Positions 26,401 through 38,700 of a stretch of 64,000 nt of DNA are shown here, piece after piece. The notes beneath the pieces are model-generated. The model ran no database searches. It saw nothing but the letters and a program-made list of their open reading frames with translations, and had not been told where the DNA came from. The DNA comes from Eonycteris spelaea. Taxonomy: Eukaryota > Chordata > Mammalia > Chiroptera > Pteropodidae. The DNA lies in assembly GCA_003508835.1 (NCBI GenBank), contig PUFA01000203.1, positions 1,580,501 through 1,644,500 on the forward strand. The letters are read 5' to 3'. Both the position numbers and the translations under genes were made by a program. The stretch's first letter is position 1, and each line of letters begins with the position of its first letter.

Positions 26401-29400
26401 GTGATGCTCAAAGAGCAAGTCCAGGTGGAAGGTCAGCACCGACAGCGGCTGCAGCAGCAGCAGCAGCTCCGTGGACAGGGAGGGGCAGCCTTCCCGCGCC
26501 AGGGAGAAGAATCCGGTGGGCAGGTACAGCACGGACAGCAGGCCTGTGGAGGGGCTGTGACGTCAGCCCCTGCCTGGGGCCGAGCCCTCCTTGCCTCAGC
26601 CCACCAGCGACAAACACCCCCTCCCCCAGGCCACACTGGCCGCTGGGTGCGAGCAGGGAAGAGAGAGGCGGGGCAGGGCACAGGGCTGACACCCCTGCCA
26701 TGGAGAACCCCGGCCTGGAGGGGGAGGCCTGCGGGGAACAAATGGTGACAAAGACTAAAGGGAGGACTTGAGGCTGTGGGGCAACATGGGGGTGGGCGGC
26801 AGCCTAGTCTGAGGGTGGGGGCGGAACCCCACTGAAGGAGAACCTCCCTCAAGGATGAATGAAAGTAACTGGGCGGGGGGAGCACTTTCGGTGGAGGTAA
26901 GGAACAGGAAGGAAGGCTTGCAGGGCCAGGGGAAGCCCCAGTCCTGGGGACAAGGGAGAAGGTTACAGTGAGGATCACGACCTTGGAGGTCACCATGAGG
27001 ATTTGGGTTTTCCCCGCCCTGGGCCATGGGACTCCTTGACAGAGTTGTAAGCAGATCAGGGGCAGGGATGAAGATCATTCTGGCATCACTGAGAACCAGC
27101 AGACCGAGCCCTTGCCTTCCCCTCCTCCCTTGTAGCCCAGCAACCCATCCTCTCCCATTTGAACCTCTGACCTGCATCTTCCTGGAGACTGGAAAACCAC
27201 AGCTCCAACTGCTTCGTGCTGGGGGAGAAAAGAGCGGGCAGAGCTTCAGGGAGCGGGAGGACTCCAGCCCCCTCTGGGTGGGGGCAGCAGATGAGATTGG
27301 AAGAGGGCCAGCCTTCTCTAGGGACGTGGCGCACCACCACTGTCCCACCTGCGATCCCCCTGCAGTGCCCAGGCGAGGGGGGTGGGGGCGGAAAGGAAGC
27401 CACTCACTTGAGGAGGCCCAGGATGAAGGCATGGAAGCGGCTCCGGCTGCTGCTCAGTGGGGCCAGGCGGCTGACCTGGCTATACAGCGTGCCCAGGGAC
27501 CGAGTGCCACAGCCTGAGGACACACGCACCGTCAGCCAGGCCCCGGTCCTGCCGCAGCCCAGCCCCAGGCCCCACCTGGTCCCACACGCTCCCCTGCACC
27601 TGGCTTTACAGACGCCTCCACCACGCTCCAGGGGCTGCTCCTGCGCTGCCCAGTGATGAGGTCCTTCTTGAAAGGCTTCAGTCCATCAGCCACCAGGGCG
27701 TGGAGGGCCGGACAGAGGGTGGTCAGCACCAAGTGCCCCACGTCCGGGCTCAGCCGGCTATCCCCCAACTGGGCCTGGAGACAGTGCAGGGGGCCTGGGT
27801 CCAGAGATGCCACCAGTCCCCTCCCCACCAACGGTCCGGGCTCCCAGACATCACCCCGCCCCCTCCCACAGACACCTTCACCTTCTGAACCAAGTTCCGG
27901 GCCGCCCCAAAGTGCGAGATGATTTTATCCACTGAGGCGCTCACGGCTATCAGGAGACCTGGGAGAGGGGTGGGAAAGGAAGAAGCATCAAGCCCCCTGT
28001 CACCTCTCCCAGCATCCCCAAGGGACTTAGAGATGGTTAATGCAATCTGACCCTGAGAGAGGAGGGCCCAAGTGAGGGGCAGCCCATTCCCGAAGCCAGG
28101 GGTCCTGAGGCAGGGCGACCTACCTTTTTTCTGCTCCTGTAGTTGGCCAGTCCCACGCTGGGCTTCTGCCATCCACAGTCGCTGGGCCCCGGGGACGCCG
28201 GCAAACGACCAGGAACTATGGACTGGGAGAAGGGAAGAATGCGGTGACACTTACCAAGGGTTACCCCAGGACTCTAGGCTTTTCTGCACAGGTCACCTCT
28301 TGCGACTCTGCAGCGCCCCCGCCCCTGAACGGTCTTGGGAGAGGGGACACAGGGCTGGGCAGAGCACGGGTCAGCTCGACCCGGACGCCCCCAACACCCC
28401 CCCCCCGCGCCCCGAGTGAAGTCCCGCCGGGATCCCAGCACGCGCGGCCCCTCTCTGCTGGCCCTTCCCCGTTCCCATTCCCTTCCTCAGGGCCAAGTTC
28501 CCACCTCCTCGATCCCGGAAGTCCTGCTCGCACCGGGGCGGGAGGTGACAGGCAAAGGAAGGGCGGGGCACCCTGTGCCGGCCCCAGGCCCTTGTCCCGC
28601 CCGCGGAGACCCGGGGAGCACGTGGGGAGCCCGGACCAATGGAAAGACAGACAGACGGAAATGGGAGGAGAGACGGGGACAGGAGACCCAGGGACTGGGA
28701 GGCTAGAAGGCGCCGGGAAGGGGAAAGTCGGGTCCCACAGCAACATCTCGGTGGATGGCGCCCCCGTGGCCCACGTGGGGCCGCCCTCGTGGGGGCGGCG
28801 TGCTCAGGCCCTTTTCGGCCAAGAGGCTCGGGGAGCCTCACGCTCCACGCTTCCCGAGCACCAAACTACACTGGCCAGGGAATCCACAGAGGGTGTGATC
28901 CAAGTTCTCTAACAATAAACTTGCTGGACCGCCCTAAACTCAGTATGGAAGCTGGGCAGGTCCGCGTCCACTACGCCTGGGCCTCGAGAGGAAGGGGCCA
29001 GGACGCGCAGAGGGGACAGGAGCAGCCTCCCCTCTGCCCAGGAGCGAGTACAGGCTCCCCAGTACTTCCTAGGAGTCGGCCCCAGGTCGAGGGGCGGGGC
29101 CGAGCCAGGTAACCCGGGAAAGCACTGAAACGTAAGTGTGGGCGGGGCTTAGGAGTGGGCGGGACGGCCGCCTGGGGCGTGGCCTGCGGAGCCGGCCCGT
29201 GTCCGTCTTACGTAGCCTGGGCGGAGGCGGCGGGCTCCTGGTCCAGCGAGGGGCCTTCGGCGGACGAGGTGGCGGTGGCAGCGGGGGGACGGGTACCTGG
29301 CGGGGTGGGGAGCCGCGGCAGGGAAGGTGCTACTTCTGGGAAGAGCGGGGACAGCAGCAGTGCCAGCTCGGGGCTGGCCAGGCAGGGGAGAGCCCCTCGA

Positions 29401-31260
29401 GCCGGAGGCGAATAGGCTCCCACTGGGGACAGGCGGACAGGCAGCAGCTGCTCCTCTGGGGGACTCGGCGCCCCCAGCAGCCGCAGCCCGGCGCCAGGCC
29501 AGCTGGCCAGAGGCGCCAGGAGCAGAGGCCCTGCTGCGCCCGCGCTCCCACCCTCCAACAGGGGGCGCCCGTCGGCCGAGAACCGGAAAACCAGGGGCTG
29601 AGGGAGCAGGAGGGGACGGGCTGCAGGCGGGGTTGGCCGGGCAGGTGCGGAGGGGCAGGAGGGGAGCGGGACCGGCAGCCAGGCAAGGAGGGGCGGGAGA
29701 AAGAGGGAGCAAAGAGTTAGTCCCGTCGCCCAACGACCCACCCGGTTTCCCTTTCCCGGAGCGCTCCCTGGTAGAAGGGGACGAGGCGGACCGGCGACAC
29801 AGAGTGGAGGGGAGACGGGCCGCGCTGTAGGCTTTGGAGGCGTGGGCGAGGCCGAGGCCCAGCCCTCCTCCCGCCTGCTCCTGCTGCCCCTTACCCTCAA
29901 GGCCGGCCTGCGCGCCGGGTTCCTCCCGCTCCTGCGCGGCGGAGGCCCCCTGGCCGGCCGCGGGGCTGGCCGCCCTGCCCTCCTCCGGCTGCCCCTCCGC
30001 TATGGGCTGCAGCCCAGGTCGGTTCTTCTTTCTCCGGGGCGGGACGGGTGGCGGTGGGGGCCGGGGCGGGACCAAGGCCCAGCCAGCTGGTGGGTCTCGG
30101 AGCGGGACTGGCGGGGGTAGGGCCCGGCTACGCGAGCGAAGTTCCTTGAAGGTGGTGACTTCCCGGGCAGGCGCCGCGGAGCCACCCAGAGACGCGGTGG
30201 GGGGCTGCTCGGTGTCGGGCGAGAACACGATGAGCCAGTCACTGCGGTCTTTCTTGGCCTGCGGCACGAGGGGCAGCCCGGGGCCCCGCTTGCGCTTCTG
30301 GGCCAGCTCGTGGAAGGACGTGATTGTCCGGTGGGGCACCGGCTCCTCGCTGACGTCACTTCTCCATCCCCCATCACTTTTCCCTGCATCTGTTTTCAGG
30401 CCGGAATCGTTTATTCCCGTGTTGGTTTTCCTACCAGAGTTGGCATTCCCGTTGATTTTCCAACCAGAGTTATTGTTCTCAGTGATTTTCCAGCCAGCTT
30501 CAGTGTTATCTGTGTCGATTTTCCAAATGGGGTTGATTTTCCAACTGGGTTCGGTTTTCTCGGCGTCGATCTTCCCCTCATCCGCCTCTGGGAGCTCGGA
30601 GATGGGGGGCTCCAGCTCCCCACCCTCGTCCTCTTCCTCCAGCCCTGAGGAAGGGAGGTCCTGGCAGGTGGTCAGGGCGTTGCAGTTGGAGTCCAGGCCA
30701 GGGCCCAGCGGCGAGGAAGCCCCGGAACAGGAATCGGGAGAGCAGCAGAAGCTGTCGGGAGAGCAGGCGCCAGGGTCCCCGGAAGCCAGTGGGGCGCCCT
30801 GCTCCAGGGGGATGATGCTGGGCTGCGGATGGACATCTTCGTCGCCAGGGAGGTCGCGCGAGTAGACCGAGATGGGGGACTCATCAGGGCTCAGATCGGA
30901 GCAGGAGCTGAGAGAGGACAAGCAGCCCGGGTCCGAGGGGGAGGCAGCCCCCTCGTCCTCCTGAGCTGGGCCCTGCCGGGTCTCTAGGCCCGGCCCGTGC
31001 TCCTGGCAGCATCGGCAGGGCACGGCTGGGCTGTTGGAATTGGCGTCCACCAGGGTCCCGCTGCAGGGGCCGCGTCTCTCCTTGCCGCCGGTATCCCCTG
31101 GGGGAGGGGACGTGCTCAAGGGCCCCTCTCGGAGCTCAGGACGGCGGGACAAGTGCAGGCCCAGAGAGACGTGCTGGAGGTGGATGTGGTTGAGGTTGCA
31201 GAGCAAAGCCCTCTGAGGGGACAGCATGATGTCGGCAGCGACGGGGTGGCCTCTAGAGAA
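23450..31260 (-). CDS. RUSC1: RUSC1 (RUN and SH3 domain-containing 1), 9 coding exons
   Basis: Adaptor (NESCA) in neurotrophin/TRAF6 signalling and vesicle transport. Coding exons on the minus strand: 31227-29895 (ATG at 31227), 28222-28124, 27958-27882, 27774-27600, 27513-27408, 27218-27172, 26543-25999, 25487-25359, 24121-23958 (TAG 23960-23958). The first exon (MLSPQRALLCNLNHIHLQH) is Pro/Ser-rich with repeated WK(I/T) units. The RUN domain spans exons 4 to 7 and the start of the 26543-25999 exon (e.g. VSVDKIISHFGAARNLVQ in human-like form). The SH3 domain is in the last exon (QLSFRRGDVLRV ... GLVP). Allowing for four missing bases the product would be about 892 residues, against 902 in human. 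The minus-strand AATAAA is at 23475-23470. Frameshifts: two in the 26543-25999 exon and two in the SH3 exon. Confidence 0.94.
23958..24121 (-). CDS. RUSC1: RUSC1 last exon, SH3 domain, two 1-base deletions
   Basis: After RAVRALCDH the frame shifts near 24090 (GCGAGCC where GCGAGGCC would continue to QLSFRRGDVLRV). It shifts again near 23983 (GTGCCCTGGGG where GTGCCCGTGGGG would give VPVGYTS and reach TAG at 23960-23958). Read literally, the first shift would end the protein within about 16 codons of the exon start and remove the SH3 domain. Confidence 0.85.
25999..26543 (-). CDS. RUSC1: RUSC1 exon with two frameshifts in C/G runs
   Basis: The exon begins GLLSVLYLPTGFFSLAREG and continues to ALLHW in one frame. 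RLAQSLRG, conserved in human, lies in a second frame, and GSWWEQLTQASRVYASGG through GALKSR lies in a third. The first break sits in a run of six C (plus strand, about 26310) where seven would keep frame. The second lies between about 26225 and 26290, which includes runs of seven G. Exon length plus two bases satisfies both neighbouring phases. Confidence 0.85.
28380..29320 (-). promoter_or_regulatory. GC-rich RUSC1 intron, possible internal promoter for the short isoform
   Basis: The intron between the first and second coding exons holds a GC-rich block just upstream of the exon at 28222. RUSC1 is known to make a short isoform lacking the long N-terminal exon, and this is the natural place for its promoter. 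No start site can be read directly. Confidence 0.35.
29895..31227 (-). CDS. RUSC1: RUSC1 first coding exon
   Basis: An open 1333-base exon giving the long, low-complexity N-terminal half: Ser/Asp/Glu-rich, then Trp-Lys repeats (WKINPIWKID, WKITENNNSGWKING), then the conserved HRTITSFHELAQKRKRG block and Pro-rich SH3-ligand stretches (PPRPPPPPVPPRRKK). The donor GTAAGG begins at 29894. The reading frame stays open past the donor into the intron, so ORF length alone misplaces the exon end; phase with the exon at 28222 fixes it. Confidence 0.93.
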
Positions 31261-31299
31261 TCAGGCGGGCCGGGCCTCTCACATCCGCCTACCTGGCAA

Positions 31300-32320
31300 C
31301 CGCAGATGCAGACCTAGAAGACAGGGATGGTGAACCCCAGCCAGTGAGGGTGCATGCCGTGGAAAGGACACCGAGGTGACCGACGGCTGGAGCAGGCCTG
31401 GGAAGGCGCCGGCTTCCTAGGACAATATTCAAATGATATGCAAATGCACATCCACTGGTCTTTAGTTTCCTCTGCAGTGTTTGCAGGTGGAGTCGACTGT
31501 AACCCCCGGGAACGGGGCGGGAGGTCAGAGAATGCGGCTGCGCTCTCCATCTCGGTGGAGGTGCGGGGGCGTGGAAACGGATGCGGCTCAGAATGGACCC
31601 GGGTCGTCTCTGTCGCAGTCGCCGCCAGAGCAGCGGCCACTGGGGCCCCGCCCGAATGCTCCGAAAGGGGAGGCGGACGGGCGCGCCCCGCGGCTGCCCA
31701 GCGCAGGGCAGGGCCGGGCGCGGGTGAGGGGAGGGGAGGATGGAGCATCCTGAAAGGCCGGCCGCGGGGCTCCAGCCTCGGTGCGCCCCCACCCTGCAGG
31801 GACCCCGCTGTGTCAGTCCATTCTCTCCACGCTTGTCTATCATTCAGCCACCACCCCGCCTCTATCATTTTTACTGCCCCCTCCCCAGGCCCACCCTGTG
31901 TGCCCTCATGCCCGCCCCATTCATCCACACCCCTGTGCGGAGCCCTCCTCACCACGGTCCTCCTGCAGCCGCTACCGCCTCGGGCTCCGCGGCTCCCTAG
32001 GTCCCCGCGTCCCCGCAGGCTGGAGGGGAGGGGCGCGGGGACAACCTGCCCGCGCTGCGCAGCCGCGCCCCTTCACGCGTGGGCGTGGCGTGGCTCAGAC
32101 CCGGCCCCCAGCGCTTGACGTCTTGCTTGTCAACGCCCTGGTCCGCCTCGCAGTTTTCGCTGCGCCTCAGCCTTGCGTCCGAGGGGATTCGGGAGCAGGC
32201 CTGGCTTCCGCGCAGCCGCCGCCGCCCCGGCCGGCGGGAGCGGAGCCCGGGGCTGCAGGACGGCGGCCTGGGAGAAACACCCTCTCGCCCGCCTCCACCT
32301 CACACCGTGGGTGAGGGAGA
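31300..32320 (-). promoter_or_regulatory. RUSC1 5' region and CpG-rich promoter
   Basis: GC-rich, CpG-rich sequence upstream of the RUSC1 start, with repeated GGGCGG/CCGCCC-like Sp1 sites and no TATA box in an obvious place. A possible noncoding-exon donor (CCAG|GTAGGC on the minus strand) sits near 31290. I cannot fix the transcription start. In human an antisense transcript (RUSC1-AS1) also comes from this area; I see no conserved ORF that proves it here. Confidence 0.5.
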
Positions 32321-32759
32321 AAATGGGTTCTGGCCAGGTCCCTTGTGTTTGCGTGGTTTTCTCCAGGGACTGCCCTCCTCTCGCACCGCAGATGTGCAGT
32401 GCCCCGAACTGGTGTCTACATCGTCCCAGTCAGGCGGTGTGGGTGAGTGCGCGCTTGGGGGTCCTGTCCCTGGTGGGCTCCCACCTTGAGCGGCCGGGTG
32501 GGGCTCCAGCCGCTCACCAGGCGGGTGAGCAGCCGACCCGGCTTTTAGTCATCTTCCTCTGTGCATGTAGAGCGCACACTGATTTCAGTGTTTACTATAA
32601 AAAGTGTTTGAGTCTTAATTAGAACTCTGGTGATGTTTTTTGTGAGCAGAAATATGCCATGAGACCATAACTGTTTTCTGTCGGTCAGCCTGTGGTGACA
32701 CGGGCTGCGTTAGGCATCGCACTTCCCAAGAACCACGGACAATGAGCAAGGACAATGAG

Positions 32760-35700
32760 CAAGGACTCGCGTCGTTTATTGGACCCCCCGCGCGCGGCCT
32801 CGGGCTCATTTCCTGCGCTTGTAGCACCTGTGTGCCAGCTCCAGGAAGATGGCGGGGGCAGGGGGGGCGAGCTCCCCGATGAGAGCCCGGATGTGGCTGT
32901 AGCTGTCCTCCTGGAGCTGCGCGTACACGGACGGCAGGCCCAGCTCCTCGTAGAGCGCCTTCACCCGGGCCACCTTCTCGGCTTCCTTCTGCCCATAGTT
33001 CTCCTGGGAGGCATGGCAGGCGGGAACACAGGCTCAGCCTGTCTCCAGCTCCTGCAGGTCCCCTCCACGCCCCAGAACCCCTCCAGTGACGTTCACGCGA
33101 GTCCTGCCCCCAGTTTCCATGAGTGTCTAAGCCCTGGTCCCCCACCCCATCCCACGTGCTCAGATACCCTGCCCACGGCCTCCTCCACCCCAGGGCTGTC
33201 AGCATGGGAGCTGCCCATTGGGGCAGATAATGCGCTGCTGTGGGGCGCTGCTGTGTGCACTGCAAGATGTGTGGCTGTACCCCTGGCCTCCGCCCACTAG
33301 ACACCTGCTAGTGGCACCAGGACAAGACAGCAAGTTGTGACAACAAAAAATGTCTGCTGCCATTGCCAGATGTTCCGGGGGCACAATCGCCCCCACGTGA
33401 GCAGCACTGCTCTACCCCTCCTCATGGGCTCGGGGTCCACAGTCCCCTCAGCACCTGCAGGATCTGGCGCTGCTCCGGGGAGGCCCGCTGCAGACACTGC
33501 ACCACCAGCCAGCTGCACTTGTTGTCCTGGATGTCAGTGCCAATCTTGCCTGTCACATTGGGGTCCCCAAAGAGGTCCAGGTAATCGTCCTGGGCACAGA
33601 AAAGGAGGAGTGAAGACGCTCCAAGGCAGGGCAGGAGGAGAACCGCCCGCTCCCCCTGCCAGCGCCCCCCACGCATCCGACCTGGATCTGGAAGAACTCC
33701 CCTATCTCCATCAGGATCTTCTTGGCAGTGGCATGCTCCTTCTCCCCGTCGATGCCCACCTGCAGTGAAAGTGCGTCGGTGAGCCCCGCGCCAAGGCACC
33801 TCCACCTTCCTCCCGCGTGGTCCCGCCCGAGGGCAGCCCCAGATCCTCTCTCCCTTCAGGCACCCTGGCTTCTGGGACAAGGTGGCCCAAGCTCTACCCC
33901 ACTGTTTTTCAGCTGGGCCTCCCTGCAAGTCACAGCAGAGAGTAATGCATTCTGGGGCCCTGATCCTTCTTCCTAATGTTTTTGCCATTCCCAACCTTTC
34001 TCAGGGTGAAAAGGCAAGTTGGAGAAGCAAGGTCAAGGGGGACAGCTAACCCCACAGGCACCTGTGGACCCGGTCTCCACCCTCCCCACACACTGATGGA
34101 GAGCCACTTCCCTGCCACGTGCCTCGTGAGCCCTTACAATCCTGGGAGGTGGGGGTTCGCCCTCATCTTACGGCTGAGGAAAGGCTGCACAGCCATTCCG
34201 TGGAGACACCAGATTGTCCTGTGCCCCCCTGTCCAAAAGGACACATCAGTGGGCAGCGAGGGGAGGCGAGGCTCTCTTACCATGTACATGGCCGCAGCTA
34301 CAGGAAGGTAGGCAGTATAGAAAGATGTCTTGTACTTGACGATAGTCTTGTACCTGAGCGGTGGGGAAGATGACTCCTCAGAGGGGCAATGCCCGCCTGG
34401 ACCAACCTCCCCACCACCACCACCGTCCGGGTGGGCCCCACTGTCCCTCACCTCTTCTCAGTGAATCTTGAAAGATCCACCTTTCCCTGGGGGCCTGCGA
34501 TGAGGTCCAGGGTCTGTCCGATCTCAGTCTGATAGGTACTCTGAGCAGGAAAACAGCCCATGAGCTGAGCTTTCTCCAGATCTGGGGAACCCCGAAATCC
34601 TGGGCCCTACATCCCACCCCCAGGGACAAATGGGCAGGCAAAGAGGCAGCGAAAGAACCAGCGCCAGAACTCAAGGCCCAAGGTTACAGCACACACGCAC
34701 GCGCAGTCCTCCCTTCCCCTTCCAGCCACACGGGGGTGGAGCTCCCTCCCCGCCAGCACCGCCCCCCTCACTCTCTTCCTCTTCCGGCCAAACCCAGTGA
34801 GCAGAGGCCACGGCTCCCGGCTCCCGCGAGCACCTGCGGCCACTGAGCCGCGGTTTGCAGCACACCTGCAGGAACAGCTCCACCAGGTTCAGGTAATAGG
34901 GCTGCTCCCGGCAGTAGTGCTTCAGCAGGCGGAAGACACACGCTTCTATGAGAAGACCATCGTTGATGGCGTCCAAGCCAATGCCTGGCTGTCCGGGGCA
35001 CAGAGGAAAACCGAAAACCTGTCACTCTGAAGGCCTCGACAGGCTCCTGGCAACCACTCCCTGTGGCCTGCTCCCACGCGCACTTTACCTTTCGATACCA
35101 GCAGAGCTGCCCCCGACGGGTGGTGGATGAGTCCATGATGTCGTCCATCACCAGAAAGAAGGATTGGAGCTAGAAGGAGAGTGGCATGAGACCCTAAGGG
35201 CTTCTCGTAATTGTCCCTCCCACCCGAGGCTTTTGAGAATTGCTCAGAGCTAGGGGAGAGAACAGGGTGGGGAAGCTGAGCACCGTTCTGAGCCCTTGGG
35301 CTCACACTGCCCAGACGTGAAAGGGGACTAGAGCACGCCTGTCCTCTGACATCCCCAGACAAGCCACCTTAGGACTGTCTGGTGTCAGCGGGATGAAATG
35401 CCTTTACATATACTGCACACCTGCCCAAAGGCTCAGCGACACGTGAAGTAAGATTTCCTCGTGCAACTTGACTGCGTGACTAATGAAACAGAAAGCTGTT
35501 GCTGCTGTTCCCGGGCACCCTGCGTACACACGCCACCGTCCAGGAGCAGAGCCCTGCCTCAGGAAGCTCATTTGGGGGTGCAGGTGTGATGGACGGAGCT
35601 GCAGTCTGACTCCCGGGAACTTTCAGCCACGGGCCTCATGCACCTCTAGACGTTCTTAAACATCAGCAAAGAGCTAATGCCAACCCGCCCAGATGCTGCC

Positions 35701-38700
35701 TGGCCCTGCTGGTTCCCAACGAGACTCCACTTGGAGGCAGGGACACCACCCTCTGGGCATTCCAGAGGTCCAGCCAGGCGCCTGTTCAAGAGCCAGCATG
35801 TCCTGTTCCTCTGATCAGTGAATAAAAGAATGACAAGCCACACCCTTCCCCATGGCACTTCTCCCAGGCTGCACACTCTGGTCCCTTGGAGCAGCTTTTC
35901 GAGACATGGTTTTGAATCTTCACCCATCCTGACCTATGTGTGTCCTAGGGCCCCACTACTCAGAGGAAGCACGGGACACAGCCCCCTGGCCCAGGTGTGG
36001 CTGGTGTGAAAGGGCCAGGCTCACTCAGTCTCTGGGGAAGGAGGCATCCACCTGTCCCTCGGCCTTTGGCCTTACCCTGGGGTGGGGTGGGGCCTTCCAC
36101 ATTGGAGGTACACGTGTTATTGACTCTGTTTTATTTGGAGTGTTCTGCTGCCTTTCCCAAGAGTGACTGCAAAGCCCTCTGGTTTCCACCGGGACTGTCC
36201 CCACTCTGTGGCCCCCACAATCTCCTCTGGCCCCCACAGTGATTCTGGCCCAGCCGCACTTTCTATTTATTAGGCGAGCCCTGGACACGCCGACCTCGTC
36301 CGAACTCGGAAGCTAAGCAGGGTCAGGCCTGGTGAGTACCTGGATGGAAGACTCCCTAGGAGGCCCAGGTGCTGTAGGTGTTAAAAAAAACCACACCAGT
36401 GCCATAGCGCCACCCCGACCGAGCCATCGAGAGCCTGCGGGCTATTCGACGGTCCTCCCAGGTCCTCCCAGGTCCTACCAGGCCTGGGCTGCAGTGGGAA
36501 GGCCACAGCAGAGACTAGCCACAAGCCCGTGCAGCATCCTCGAGGACAACGCCTGAGTGTGGCCTTAAGCACGTCCACTCCCACATGCGGCCTTGAGCCG
36601 TCCTGCCCAGCGACTGGCCTCGACTTAAAAATGCAAATATTGAAACCCTTAACCCTCAGGAGACGGGGCCTCGGGAAAACGAAACTCACAGAGCCCTCAC
36701 CCACGTCCTCCATATGGGGAACCAGCTACGAGCCAGAAAGCTGGCCCTCACCCCACCATGCTGGTACCTCGACCTTGGACTCTCAGCCTCCAGAACTGTG
36801 AAAAACAAACTTATCTTGTTTATAAACGACCCCTTCCTTGGTATTTGTTGTAACAGCCCAAAGGGACTAAGGCCACAGCATGGCCGACTGAGCTCCTCAC
36901 CCCGCCCTGACTGGAGGCCCCTCTCCTCAGCGCCACCCGCCACCCAGCAAGCCCTGAGCGTCTTCCCTTCCAGACTCATTGCTGCCCACACTTCAGGGCC
37001 TGGCACCCCTCCCGGCACCCAGTGCCCCTGTCACTAATGAAACCCTCAGGCCAGGCCAGCTAACACACCTTCAAGAGCCAAGCGAGCTGGTGTAGGAGAC
37101 ACGGAAAACACAGGATGCGGAGCAAAGTGGTGCAAGACGAGCCACACAGGAGGGCACAGGTGGCCGGGGGCGCGACCTCAAGCCACCGCCCATTGCTGCT
37201 GCTGGGGATCTGGACCCAGATCTGGCAATTTTCCAAGTGATGCTAGAAATCTGGGTTTTTACGGAAATCTCGTCTTTGTTACATTTAGGAGACTTAATTT
37301 TAAAACATTTTCGAAAACTATCAGTGGGCTGCTTGTCTTCAATCTCTGCTTAAGACTAGTCTTCTGGGAAAACTGTCCCTTTGCTCAGAGGATTGTTGAC
37401 ACCTCTGTGCCCAGTTCCAAGGCCCTGGCCCACAGGTAGTCTGCAGATGAACTAGGTACCTGCGGGCAAGAGAGGTCCCCGCATTTGTTAACCCGGCCCC
37501 ATGCAGGGCACCCCACTCTGGTGAACCTCTTCTCCCCAGCCCTTTGGCACGGCTCTCACCAGCTCCACACACCAGCCCACTACCAGGGCCCGACGGACAC
37601 TGGCAGCGTCCAGCTTTCTCGGCTCGGTCAGCGCCCGCAATGCTACCAGCACCATCAAACCCCGCTGATGCTTGCCGCCGATGACGTTGTACTGCAGGAC
37701 CTGGAGGTAAGGGCAGAGGCACAGGACGTCAGGGCCCGCAGAGCAGAGCCGAACTCTGAGTTCTCCTTTCCCTCCCCTACGCCCAACCACCACCTAACTG
37801 TCCTCAACCCCGACTCCTCCTCCAGGGAGCCCCTGGAACGGCTACCCTCTGGGTTCATTCCCTGAGTCCTGCAGCACAGCTGGATGGCCCCTCCCCAGGA
37901 CCCCAGGCTCTCCCTCTGCACGTGTACCTCGGTAAGTTTAGCAGCGCACATTAAACCCTGCTCCCAGCTTAAACCCAGGAAAACTGCACAAGCTGTGGGC
38001 ATGGCTGGCTCGCCCAGGCTCCGCCCACCCCCCCTCCCTTACCTCCTCACAACCAAGCCCAACCTCCTTTCCCAGCCACCACCTCCTACCCACAGCCCAA
38101 CCTGTCTGCAGATGAAAAGCCTCTCTCACTGTATCAAAGACAAGGCCCCCGACCCAGTTGGTCGGAGGAGAGCTAGGAGGGGACCCAGGTTGGCGTACCC
38201 ATTCCCCAAGGTTCCAGTAGTGTCTCCTGCTGGGACCCCTCATCTGCCTTCTGCCGCCCTGCTAAGGACCAGATCTAATGGGCTTGGAAGGCTTCCCTTC
38301 CAATCCCCATCTGGGTAGAACCTCCTTTAGCGTGGTTCCCCTCAGGCAAATGAGGCAGCACTTAGACAAAGGGATTACCAGGTATCTTGAAAGAATAAAA
38401 GCATTAAGCAGTCTAAGGGCAGAAGGAAGCAAGGGCTCCTGTCCCAGAGCAGGAGTTGCTGAAGATCAGCTAGCTTCACTCAGGCCCATATCGGACTGCC
38501 TTCGCCCTGTCCCCAAGGTGGCACCTTATGATTTCTGGACACCTAATTTCCTTTCTCAACAAAAGACTTAGGAGGTGCAAGGCCTTCACCCCCAGGGTAT
38601 CCACCCATGCAAAGCAACTTGGGTGGCCCTCCAGAACCACAAGGCAGGACAATAGGTGAGGAAGTTTACCGGCCTGGACACAGGCCCCCCCAGAGCCGAA

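Larger units (their letters stand above)
35170..37559 (-). other. Large FDPS intron 3
   Basis: Holds the 5S-derived element and the MaLR LTR. The rest is unique-looking sequence with no exon signal. Confidence 0.6.

Noticed and set aside
29834..30865. 343-codon open frame on the plus strand
   Set aside because: Lies antisense to the RUSC1 first coding exon, in a GC-rich stretch; no conserved features of its own.
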